Shown: positions 6,746 to 13,087 of the stretch, one piece after another
Layout of the letters: the number at the start of each line of letters is the position of its first letter
Numbering within the stretch: the first letter of the stretch is position 1
Assembly (NCBI GenBank): GCA_022614705.1
Contig: JAKEIB010000201.1
Span: 1-14,113 of the forward strand
Direction of reading: 5' to 3'
Origin: Planctomycetota bacterium
Lineage (GTDB): Bacteria > Planctomycetota > Planctomycetia > Pirellulales > Lacipirellulaceae
DNA: 14,113 nt
The notes under the pieces: generated by a model
The model's input: the letters and a program-made list of their open reading frames with translations, nothing else
What the model was told of the DNA's origin: nothing
Database searches by the model: none
Program-made: the position numbers and the translations under genes

Positions 6746-6815
6746 GCATGGAGCGAGGAGCCAGAATTCTTACTCCCTGCTCCTAGCTCTCCGCTCCGTG
6801 CTCCCTGCTCCATGC
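6746..6815. repeat. GGAGC-rich palindrome before the sialidase-like gene
   Basis: gcatggagcgaggagc (6746-6761) pairs with gctccctgctccatgc (6800-6815) at 14 of 16 positions. A second, overlapping palindrome is centred on GAATTC (6764-6769) and spans about 6750-6783. The right half is made of imperfect GCTCC units. It ends 21 bp before the ATG of the next gene, so it would lie in or near that gene's 5' leader. Confidence 0.6.
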
Positions 6816-6836
6816 TATTAACAGAACGAGAATCCC

Positions 6837-7997
6837 ATGACTTTGATCCTGCTCGCCGCGATTGCCGTACTCAGCGAGATCACTGCCGAGCCTCAATACT
6901 CTGCCGAGCTTGTTTTCCCGCTCCACGATCAGCACAACCATGCGCCGGGCATCGTCGAATGCCCGAACGGCGACTTGCTCGTCTCCTGGTATCGCGGTTC
7001 GGGTGAACGCTCCGCCGATGATGTGGCCGTCTTCGGCGCCAGAAAGAAACAAGGTGAATCGGCGTGGAGTGATGCGTTCGTCATGGCCGACACGCCTGGC
7101 TTCCCCGATTGCAACACGTGCATGTTGATCGATCGGCACGATCGGCTCTGGCTCTTTTGGCCGACGATTGTCGCGAACACGTGGGAGTCGTGTTTCACCA
7201 ATTACTGCACCAGCGAAAATTATCAAGGTTCAGGTTCGCCGGTATGGAATCGCGACGGTTTGGTCCTGTTGAAGCCCGACGACTTTAGTGCCGACGCCGA
7301 GAAAGCGCTCGACAAGTTAACGGAAACATACAAAGCGTTGCTGAACGACGACGTGCGAGAGGAAATTGCGATCGGCAGAAAGAAATTACGCGACAAGCTG
7401 TACCAGCGGCTGGGCTGGCAGCCACGGTGCAAGCCAACCGTATTGCCGAGCGGCCGCATCCTGCTGCCGCTTTACACCGATACATTCTCGATTTCGATCA
7501 TGGCCATCAGCGACGATGACGGGAAAACCTGGTATGCGAGCAAACCGCTGCTAGGATTCGGAGCAATTCAACCGGCCGTGTTACGCCGCGATAGCGGCGA
7601 GCTCGTCGCCTACATGCGCGAAAACGGCGTAACGCAGCGAATCCGGTCCAGCTCGTCGAGCGACGATGGTCTCTCATGGGGACCCGTGACCGAAACCAAC
7701 TTGCCGAATCCAGGCGCCGGCCTCGATGGTGTGCGCCTTGAAAACGGACATTGGCTGTTGGTCTATAACGACACGACCGACGGACGCAACAGCCTGGCGG
7801 TATCCATCTCAGACGACGAAGGTAAGAGCTGGCGATGGACGCGCCACTTGGAGAAACACGCAAATGGCGCCTATCATTATCCCGCGGTGATCCAAGGTCG
7901 CGACGGCACCATTCATGCCGTTTATAGCTATTTCGTTGATGGCGGTAAGTCCATGAAACACGCTGCATTCAACGAGGCTTGGGTGCAAACAAAGTAG
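6837..7997 (+). CDS. Secreted sialidase-like (BNR/Asp-box) protein
   Basis: The protein has 386 residues. MTLILLAAIAVLSEITA is a short signal sequence, so it is predicted to be periplasmic or secreted. Three Asp-box motifs (SxDxGxxW type) mark a beta-propeller: ISDDDGKTW (224-232), SSSDDGLSW (273-281) and SISDDEGKSW (323-332). Other sialidase-superfamily signs are NHAPGIVECPNGDLLVSWYRGSGE near the N-terminus and KPTVLPSGRILLPLY and YHYPAVIQGRDGTIHAVYSY later. A charged helical segment at about 150-192 interrupts the propeller. Family members cleave sialic acid or related sugars, but many planctomycete paralogues are uncharacterised, and I cannot confirm the Arg triad or nucleophilic Tyr by eye. 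The start is the only ATG before the signal; the ribosome site is weak. Confidence 0.85.
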   Translation: MTLILLAAIAVLSEITAEPQYSAELVFPLHDQHNHAPGIVECPNGDLLVSWYRGSGERSADDVAVFGARKKQGESAWSDAFVMADTPGFPDCNTCMLIDRHDRLWLFWPTIVANTWESCFTNYCTSENYQGSGSPVWNRDGLVLLKPDDFSADAEKALDKLTETYKALLNDDVREEIAIGRKKLRDKLYQRLGWQPRCKPTVLPSGRILLPLYTDTFSISIMAISDDDGKTWYASKPLLGFGAIQPAVLRRDSGELVAYMRENGVTQRIRSSSSSDDGLSWGPVTETNLPNPGAGLDGVRLENGHWLLVYNDTTDGRNSLAVSISDDEGKSWRWTRHLEKHANGAYHYPAVIQGRDGTIHAVYSYFVDGGKSMKHAAFNEAWVQTK

Positions 7998-8013
7998 AAC
8001 AGTCGGGCAGTAA

Positions 8014-8082
8014 TGTCATTCTGAGCGTAGCGAAGAATCCGCTTTGCGCGTCGGCAGATCCTTCGCTGCGCTCAGGATGACA
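8014..8082. repeat. Palindromic repeat (GAGCGnAGCGAAG family), copy 1
   Basis: The left arm 8014-8039 (tgtcattctgagcgtagc...) and right arm 8057-8082 (...gcgctcaggatgaca) pair at 23 of 26 positions around a 17-nt loop. It starts 17 bp past the sialidase-like stop. A related copy in opposite orientation is at 9193-9260. I recall this element as dispersed in many Planctomycetota and some other phyla. Confidence 0.8.
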
Positions 8083-8155
8083 GGTTACGCCGGTTTTGAA
8101 AACCGCTTCGTGCGCGCTCACCGCGACGGGCTAATTCTTGACAAAGGATGAAACG

Positions 8156-9166
8156 ATGGCTCGACCTTGTGCTTTGTTCGGTGCAGTTATCGTAACGGCA
8201 ATGAGCGGCGTGTTTCTCCCGCCAATCGTCGCCTTCGCCGAAGTTCCGCCGGCGCCGCCCGGATTCGCCAATGAGGACGAAGTAAAACAGGCCTATCTTT
8301 CAGGCAAATTGAAAATCATCAACTTGGCGATTGACGTTCCAGAGACGGTCTCCGTCAAGAAGGACATTGAGTACGGCAAAGGCGGCACCATCCCGCTCAA
8401 GCTCGATCTCTATTCGCCGAAGGATCACGCCAAACCCGTGCCTGCCGTAATCTTTATTCACGGCGGTGCTTGGAAGGGCGGCTATCGGCAAATGTATCAC
8501 TACTATTGCACCAAATTCGCCGAGCACGGTTATGTCGCGGCAACCATATCCTACCGCCTCACCAGCGATGCTCCGTTTCCGGCCGCGGTCGAAGACGCCA
8601 AGTGCGCCGTGCGATGGATGCGAGCCAACGCCGAGAAGCTCGGCGTTGATCCGAACAAGATCGGAGTAGCCGGCGGATCGGCGGGCGGACATTTGTCGAT
8701 GATGGTCGGCTATGCGCCGGACACGCCCGAACTCGAAGGCACGGGCGGTCATGGCGATGTCACCAGCCGCGTTGGGGCCGTCGTCAATCTCTATGGACCG
8801 ACCGATTTGACAACCGAGTTCGCCCGATCGAAACGCGACGTGATACGATTTCTGCAGGATAAGCCATTCGACCAAGGGGCCGAACTGTACCAACTTGCCT
8901 CCCCAATTACGCACGTCACCAAAGACGACCCGCCCACGTTGATTCTGCACGGCTCAATCGACGACACGGTACCGATCGACCAGGCGGAGCTCCTCGTCGA
9001 GGCACTGAAAAAGAACGGCGTGGACTACGAATACGATCGCGTCGAGGGATGGCCCCATGCGATGGACTTGGAGCCGGACGTCAATCGTCACTGCCTGGTG
9101 AGGATGTTCGAGTTTTTTGAGAAGCACTTGGGCCAGCCAGCCGAATCCGCGAATGGAAAGAATTAG
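8156..9166 (+). CDS. Secreted alpha/beta-hydrolase esterase (BD-FAE / acetyl-esterase-like)
   Basis: The start is the ATG at 8156, 7 nt after AAAGGA (8143-8148); a TTG at 8138 is possible but would place that ribosome site inside the gene. The protein has 336 residues. MARPCALFGAVIVTAMSGVFLPPIVAFAE is a signal sequence. The alpha/beta-hydrolase core shows the oxyanion motif HGGAW (102-106), nucleophile elbow GGSAGGH with Ser175, HGSIDDTVP with likely acid Asp269, and GWPHAMDL with His301, so the catalytic triad is complete. The PLKLDLYSPKD and ATISYRL segments fit the group that removes acetyl or feruloyl esters from plant or algal polysaccharides; the exact substrate is unknown. It is flanked on both sides by copies of the same palindromic repeat. 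Confidence 0.9.
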   Translation: MARPCALFGAVIVTAMSGVFLPPIVAFAEVPPAPPGFANEDEVKQAYLSGKLKIINLAIDVPETVSVKKDIEYGKGGTIPLKLDLYSPKDHAKPVPAVIFIHGGAWKGGYRQMYHYYCTKFAEHGYVAATISYRLTSDAPFPAAVEDAKCAVRWMRANAEKLGVDPNKIGVAGGSAGGHLSMMVGYAPDTPELEGTGGHGDVTSRVGAVVNLYGPTDLTTEFARSKRDVIRFLQDKPFDQGAELYQLASPITHVTKDDPPTLILHGSIDDTVPIDQAELLVEALKKNGVDYEYDRVEGWPHAMDLEPDVNRHCLVRMFEFFEKHLGQPAESANGKN

Positions 9167-9192
9167 AAGCAGTTTCAAGCCCGGCCATTGCG

Positions 9193-9260
9193 GTCATCCT
9201 GAGCGCAGCGAAGGATCTACGTGACGCGCCGAACAGATTCTTCGCTGCGCTCAGAATGAC
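9193..9260. repeat. Palindromic repeat (GAGCGnAGCGAAG family), copy 2, inverted
   Basis: Arms at 9193-9217 and 9236-9260 pair at 23 of 25 positions around an 18-nt loop. Its right arm matches the left arm of the 8014-8082 copy, and the loops share GACGCGC in reverse complement, so the two copies lie in opposite orientation. It sits in the 109-bp gap between two convergent genes and could act as a bidirectional transcript end. Confidence 0.8.
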
Positions 9261-9275
9261 AAAACTCGTGAGCGA

Positions 9276-9788
9276 TCAGGTCGATGGGCCGGTTCGGTAA
9301 ATAAGAAGAAATAGCCAGTCTGCAACTAACGCGGGTTTACCTTGCCCCTCGACTTCGATCACGTTCTCCGTCTTGACAAGGTATTGGCCTTCGTTGCGAC
9401 ATGCGACGTCGACAAGCTTGAAGCGAAGCCGGATCCGCGCGCCGACGCGCACCGGCCCGGGAAATCTCGCGCGGTCCAATCCATAGTTGATGCCCAATTG
9501 AGCGCCTGGCGGATAATCCCCGCCCGTGGCATTCCGCGACAGGAACGAAAGCATGGAAACAGTCCAGAATCCGTGGGCAACTGTATTTCCGTAAGGACTT
9601 TCATTGCGGGCGCGGGCCGGGTCCGTGTGAATCCAGTCGCTGTCGCAAGTCGCTATACCGAACTGATTGACCAGGTCTTGCGTGACTTCAAACCAATCCG
9701 ATGTGTGCTCCCGATCGCCATAGAAGCCACGGATCGTGTCGATCTCGCTGGCGGAACCGATGGAACTTCTATTCGGCGGTTCTGTCAT
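9276..9788 (-). CDS. MaoC-like hotdog-fold hydratase/dehydratase
   Basis: The protein has 170 residues and starts at the ATG at 9788, which overlaps the ligase stop as ATGA, so translation is coupled. Longer upstream starts would lie inside the ligase gene. The MaoC pattern is plain: WFEVTQDLVNQFGIATCDSDWIHTDPARARNESPYGNTVAHGFWTVS is the hydratase signature, with likely catalytic Asp49 and His54 (family motif GDxxxIHxD; Gly is replaced by Cys48 here). NYGLDRARFPGPVRVGARIR is the second conserved block. The family hydrates enoyl-CoA or similar thioesters in the cytoplasm. Pairing with an acyl-CoA-ligase-like enzyme suggests activation of a carboxylic acid and hydration of the resulting unsaturated thioester; this is inferred. 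Confidence 0.88.
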   Translation of the reverse strand: MTEPPNRSSIGSASEIDTIRGFYGDREHTSDWFEVTQDLVNQFGIATCDSDWIHTDPARARNESPYGNTVAHGFWTVSMLSFLSRNATGGDYPPGAQLGINYGLDRARFPGPVRVGARIRLRFKLVDVACRNEGQYLVKTENVIEVEGQGKPALVADWLFLLIYRTGPST

Positions 9789-11485
9789 CAGGACTTGCCC
9801 CACTGCCCGAGCGAACGCAACCGGTCGACCTCGGCGGCCGCCAACTGCTTCAGCCGCTGGTAGTCGGTTTTCCCGACGCGGTTCAACGGCATTCCGCCCG
9901 CTTCGAGCAGCACATAGTGCGTTGGACGCATGTACGATGCAATGTGTTGAGCATGATCTTCCAAGCGCCACCGCGACAACTGCTGTCCCGGTTTGGGCGC
10001 GACAAACAGGACGACCGCCTCGCCGAATAGCTCATGCGGTTGGCCCACGGCGCCGCACGCCGTGACTTCGGTTTCCAGTTCCGCAAAGTGCTGCTCGATT
10101 TGAGCCGGATGAACTTGATAGCCCTTTTGCTTGATCACGAGCTTCGACCGTCCGGCCAGAATCAGGCCACGATCCGAAAGGTAACCCAGGTCGCCCGTGT
10201 AACAGACACCCTCGCGACTGACGGTCTGCCGATATGCGTCAGGATTGCCGACATAAGCGATGAATACCTGCGGACCGGTAAAGCATATCTCACCCGTGGC
10301 GCCGTTAGGCAGCACATCGCCCGCCGTACCATCGGCCTTCATCGGCTGGCGGATTGAAAGGGGGGTGATCGGCATCGGCCAGCCGACGCCGTTGACTAGA
10401 TGATCGACATCGTTCGTGAGACCCGTGTAGGTGACAAACCCGGCCATTTCCGTCATCCCCAAGCCCGTGCCAACGACTGACAACATCTCACACAAGCGCT
10501 GCAGAAACGGCCGGGTAACCTGTTGCCCGCCAAACATGGCGCTGCGCAGCGAGCTTAAATCGTAATCCGCATAGTTAGACAACTGCCACTCCAATTGAAA
10601 CATCGACGGGATTTGTCCCATGGACTCAATCTTGTATCGCTCGATGGCTTGCAGCGACTTTTCGGCATCGAATCTGCTCAGGATCACCGCCGTGCCGCCG
10701 ACGAAGAACGTCGTCATCAGCTCCTCGCCCTGGCAACCGACGTGCGACGGCGGCAGGTTCACCAACATGCGCTTGACGCCGAACCATTCGCAGCCACCGG
10801 CTAAGCAAAGGTTCTGAACGGTAATGTTGCGATGCGATAAAAGCGCGGGCTTCGGAAAACCAGTCGAACCAGTGGTGTAGATGACCTGGACGCCATCGAT
10901 CGGACGAATCTTGGCACTCGTGTCGCGATACTGGCCGATCAATGCCGGATTGTCGCGCGTGGCCGGGCCGATATCGGTCAGAGCGCTGGCGGGCAGCGCG
11001 CCTGCCACGAGGCTGTCGGCATCGGCGAACTGAATCAGATGTTCAACAAAGCCGCACGACGATCGCACAGTCTCCGCGACCGGCGTGAAGTCGGCAGCCG
11101 GCGTGCGGCCCAGCATGACCAATCCCTTGGCTTGGATCAAACCGAGCGAGCGGACCACTTCGTCGGCCTTGAGCCGCATGTCGAGTGGGGCGTGAACGAC
11201 ACCAATTTTGAAACAGGCATACTCGAGAAAGATGTGCTCCACCGTGAGCGGCAACATCGTGGCCAAAAAGTCGCCGCGACGATAACCCAATTCCAGAAGC
11301 CGCAATGCGAGCGCGGTGGTCGCGTGGTCGAATTGGCGGTAGCTGATTTGGCGGCCTGTGTCGAATTCAATGATCGCAACGCGCTCGGGGTGTGCGCTCG
11401 CCCACTTCGTCACGACCGCGTGCAAAAGTTGGCGGTCGGCGCAGTCTCGTTCGTAGTCTTCCCAAGTAAATTGCGGAATCGTCAC
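9788..11485 (-). CDS. AMP-forming acyl-CoA ligase / ANL superfamily enzyme
   Basis: The protein has 565 residues with all adenylation motifs: YTTGSTGFPKP (A3, 203-213), GLGMTEMAGF (A5, 341-350), YTGDLG (A7, 429-434), GRSKLVIKQKGYQVHP (A8, 445-460), and NRVGK with Lys539 (A10). No phosphopantetheine carrier or other extra domain is present. Such enzymes join a carboxylic acid to CoA or a carrier through an acyl-AMP in the cytoplasm. Acyl specificity is not readable. The start is GTG at 11485, without a strong ribosome site; it fits the usual N-terminal length (LLHAVVTKWASAHPERVAIIE). The MaoC gene overlaps its stop. Upstream is a 102-bp gap filled by palindromes. Confidence 0.92.
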   Translation of the reverse strand: MTIPQFTWEDYERDCADRQLLHAVVTKWASAHPERVAIIEFDTGRQISYRQFDHATTALALRLLELGYRRGDFLATMLPLTVEHIFLEYACFKIGVVHAPLDMRLKADEVVRSLGLIQAKGLVMLGRTPAADFTPVAETVRSSCGFVEHLIQFADADSLVAGALPASALTDIGPATRDNPALIGQYRDTSAKIRPIDGVQVIYTTGSTGFPKPALLSHRNITVQNLCLAGGCEWFGVKRMLVNLPPSHVGCQGEELMTTFFVGGTAVILSRFDAEKSLQAIERYKIESMGQIPSMFQLEWQLSNYADYDLSSLRSAMFGGQQVTRPFLQRLCEMLSVVGTGLGMTEMAGFVTYTGLTNDVDHLVNGVGWPMPITPLSIRQPMKADGTAGDVLPNGATGEICFTGPQVFIAYVGNPDAYRQTVSREGVCYTGDLGYLSDRGLILAGRSKLVIKQKGYQVHPAQIEQHFAELETEVTACGAVGQPHELFGEAVVLFVAPKPGQQLSRWRLEDHAQHIASYMRPTHYVLLEAGGMPLNRVGKTDYQRLKQLAAAEVDRLRSLGQWGKS

Positions 11486-11511
11486 CGTGCCAAGCTCTTG
11501 CGCGGCGAGAG

Positions 11512-11584
11512 GGGGACTATCCCCATTTCGCCAATGCCAAGGGGTCAGTCCCCATTTTCCAAAGCCAAAATGGGGACAGACCCC
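11512..11584. repeat. Tandem GGGG-CCCC palindromes with an 18-bp inverted repeat
   Basis: Three 13-nt palindromes start at 11512 (GGGGACTATCCCC), 11541 (GGGGTCAGTCCCC) and 11572 (GGGGACAGACCCC), 29 and 31 nt apart. The second and third form a larger inverted repeat: 11541-11558 and 11567-11584 pair at 17 of 18 positions around an 8-nt loop. Unit 1 and unit 2 also resemble each other beyond the palindrome (CCCCATTT then CCAA or CCAAA, then GCC), which suggests tandem duplication. It lies 3 bp beyond the stop of the PqaA-like gene, between two minus-strand genes, so it could shape the 3' end of that mRNA. Confidence 0.8.
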
Positions 11585-11587
11585 GGC

Positions 11588-12904
11588 CTACTCCTGCCGG
11601 ATTTGCGTGGAAAGTCCGTATTCCAGGTCGCCAAACGGATACGTCGCCTCCGCAAAGAATGCGACATATCCGGCAGTGGGCTTCTCCACATGTCCGACGT
11701 AGGCGCCGTCGCCGTTGGCCTCAAGCGGAGTCGCATTCCAACGGTCGGGCCGGAAATCCTTGTCGTCCGAATGGGCGACCCACAGGCGCACCGCCTTCGG
11801 CTTCGGCGTCGATTCGACCACCAACCGCATCTGCCCGCCGTCATCGTCGTGCTTCCACGAGACATCGGGCAGAGGCTCTTCGATGGCGATGTGCTGGGCG
11901 AAGACGGCGAGCGTGGTCAGAGCGTGTTCCCTGCCGCCGTCGAGTCCATGGCCAGCGTTCGGCACGTACAAAACGTGCTTTTCGCCGATCAGGTCATCCC
12001 AATACAAATTCATTGCGTCGATCACCCAGTACCGGTCATTCGTCCCGTTGATGAGCAGCTTGGGCAACGACAACTGGCTGCGATACGTGTAGGGATCGAC
12101 CCAGCGCCAGAGCGGAATCTCCGGCTGCTTCTCCATGACATCGACGAGGCCCTTGAGCGTGTAGTCGGCAATTTGCTCGCTGTACTCGCCCCAAGTTTCC
12201 TTCTGATGCTTCATTTGCGGGCGAAAATTCAGGGTGTCGATCACGATCGGCGCGATGCCCGCGACGCGATCGTCCGCCACGGCCGATAGCCACGTGGTCC
12301 ATCCACGCTTCGACCCGCCAGTGACGACGAAGCGCTCAATCTCGGTGTTGTGTCTTTCGAGGGCGATTTCCTGCAGGGCGTCCATCGCGCGCACGGCGCT
12401 TTTGACCATCGGGAACAGCAGGGGCCACGTGGCGTCTTTCGTGTCCAGGTAGCGGAGGAAGGTTTCGCTGATCAAATCGTCTTCCTTGCGATCGCCCAAC
12501 AGTGGCTGGTTGGGGACTTGATGCAGCAGCGCAACGGGCATTTGCGCGGCGGCAGCCAATTTGCGCCCCATCGCCCGATCGTCGTCACCCGGCCGTTTAC
12601 CGATGCTGCCGCCCATGATGAATAGCAGCAGGGTGTCCTTGTGGCGGACGTCGGGGGGCACAAAGACAGTCAGCGCGTGCTTCCAGGTAATTCCCTGCCA
12701 CACTTGCGACGTAAGTTCGATGTCGTACGTCAAGAAACCATCGCTGCGATCGTTCTTGAGAATCTTCCAAGCATAGGCATCGTCCTTCGCGGCGACGTAA
12801 TCTTGGAGAGCCGTGGGCGTGCTGTCGGTGTTCGGCTCCTTCGCTTCCGCGGTGAAAAACATCACGACCATCAAGGTGTAACCTAGAGCGGCGATGAGAC
12901 GCAT
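11588..12904 (-). CDS. PhoPQ-activated pathogenicity-related (PqaA) family hydrolase
   Basis: The protein has 438 residues. MRLIAALGYTLMVVMFFTAEA is a signal sequence, so it is exported. GGAGG lies 8 nt before the ATG, fixing the start. The body matches the PqaA family: ALQDYVAAKDDAYAWKI, TVFVPPDVRHKDTLLLFIMGG, VTGGSKRGWTTWL with nucleophile Ser198, LLINGTNDRYW with likely acid Asp290, and PNAGHGL with His319. The alpha/beta-hydrolase triad is therefore present. After about residue 330 comes an all-beta domain (MRLVVESTPKPKAVRLWVAHSDDKDFRP). The family was named from a PhoPQ-regulated Salmonella gene; its enzymatic activity is not well established, and nothing here implies virulence or PhoPQ control. 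Confidence 0.9.
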   Translation of the reverse strand: MRLIAALGYTLMVVMFFTAEAKEPNTDSTPTALQDYVAAKDDAYAWKILKNDRSDGFLTYDIELTSQVWQGITWKHALTVFVPPDVRHKDTLLLFIMGGSIGKRPGDDDRAMGRKLAAAAQMPVALLHQVPNQPLLGDRKEDDLISETFLRYLDTKDATWPLLFPMVKSAVRAMDALQEIALERHNTEIERFVVTGGSKRGWTTWLSAVADDRVAGIAPIVIDTLNFRPQMKHQKETWGEYSEQIADYTLKGLVDVMEKQPEIPLWRWVDPYTYRSQLSLPKLLINGTNDRYWVIDAMNLYWDDLIGEKHVLYVPNAGHGLDGGREHALTTLAVFAQHIAIEEPLPDVSWKHDDDGGQMRLVVESTPKPKAVRLWVAHSDDKDFRPDRWNATPLEANGDGAYVGHVEKPTAGYVAFFAEATYPFGDLEYGLSTQIRQE

Positions 12905-12965
12905 TGAGAAAACCTCCAGTACACGATTGTCAAATACTCAGACTGTAAAACAACGATGATCAATC

Positions 12966-13069
12966 GCCACGAAGAGGCACAAAAAGTCACAACAAGACTC
13001 CGCTTGTTGACGCCGCCACGTCCGGCGATACCTATCGATTTTTCGTGTCTTTTTGTGCCTTTTTGTGGC
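12966..13069. repeat. Palindromic repeat of the GGCACAAAAAG type
   Basis: 12966-12992 (gccacgaagaggcacaaaaa...) pairs with 13043-13069 (...tttgtgcctttttgtggc) with a few mismatches, around a 50-nt centre. The centre holds a smaller stem, AACAAG (12991-12996) with CTTGTT (13003-13008). It lies between the DUF1559 stop and the PqaA-like start, both minus-strand. The T-rich and A-rich arms could help end transcription in either direction. Confidence 0.7.
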
Positions 13070-13087
13070 CGCCAACAGCAATCGCGA

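Larger units (their letters stand above)
5926..6836. other. Gene-poor, repeat-rich interval
   Basis: About 910 bp without a credible gene. Open frames of up to 167 codons exist on both strands, but they overlap one another, resemble no family I know, and are expected by chance in GC-rich DNA. What it does hold: a perfect 6-bp inverted repeat (6082-6096), a second copy of the repeat found at the end of the EIIC gene, two 79%-identical 68-bp direct repeats, a tandem 10-mer, a perfect 12-bp hairpin, and a GGAGC-rich palindrome just before the next gene. It also contains the divergent promoters for the HicA-like operon (minus strand) and the sialidase-like gene (plus strand); I cannot place -35/-10 boxes with confidence. 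Confidence 0.6.

Noticed and set aside
6194..6821. Overlapping open frames on the plus strand (6194-6697, 6346-6786, 6393-6821)
   Set aside because: They compete with each other, have Ser/Arg/Pro-rich composition typical of wrong-frame GC-rich DNA, and show no motif or good ribosome site.
8300..8950. 216-codon minus-strand frame
   Set aside because: Shadow of the esterase gene, whose catalytic triad is complete on the plus strand.
6837..9166. A dedicated sialic-acid uptake and use locus with the EIIC and MFS genes
   Set aside because: The sialidase-like protein lacks confirmable catalytic residues, the transporters are 4 kb away with unrelated genes between, and no aldolase, kinase or epimerase genes are present.
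11039..12289. 416-codon plus-strand open frame
   Set aside because: It runs antisense through the ligase gene, the repeat array and the PqaA-like gene. Both opposite genes have full family motifs, and the frame itself resembles nothing known.
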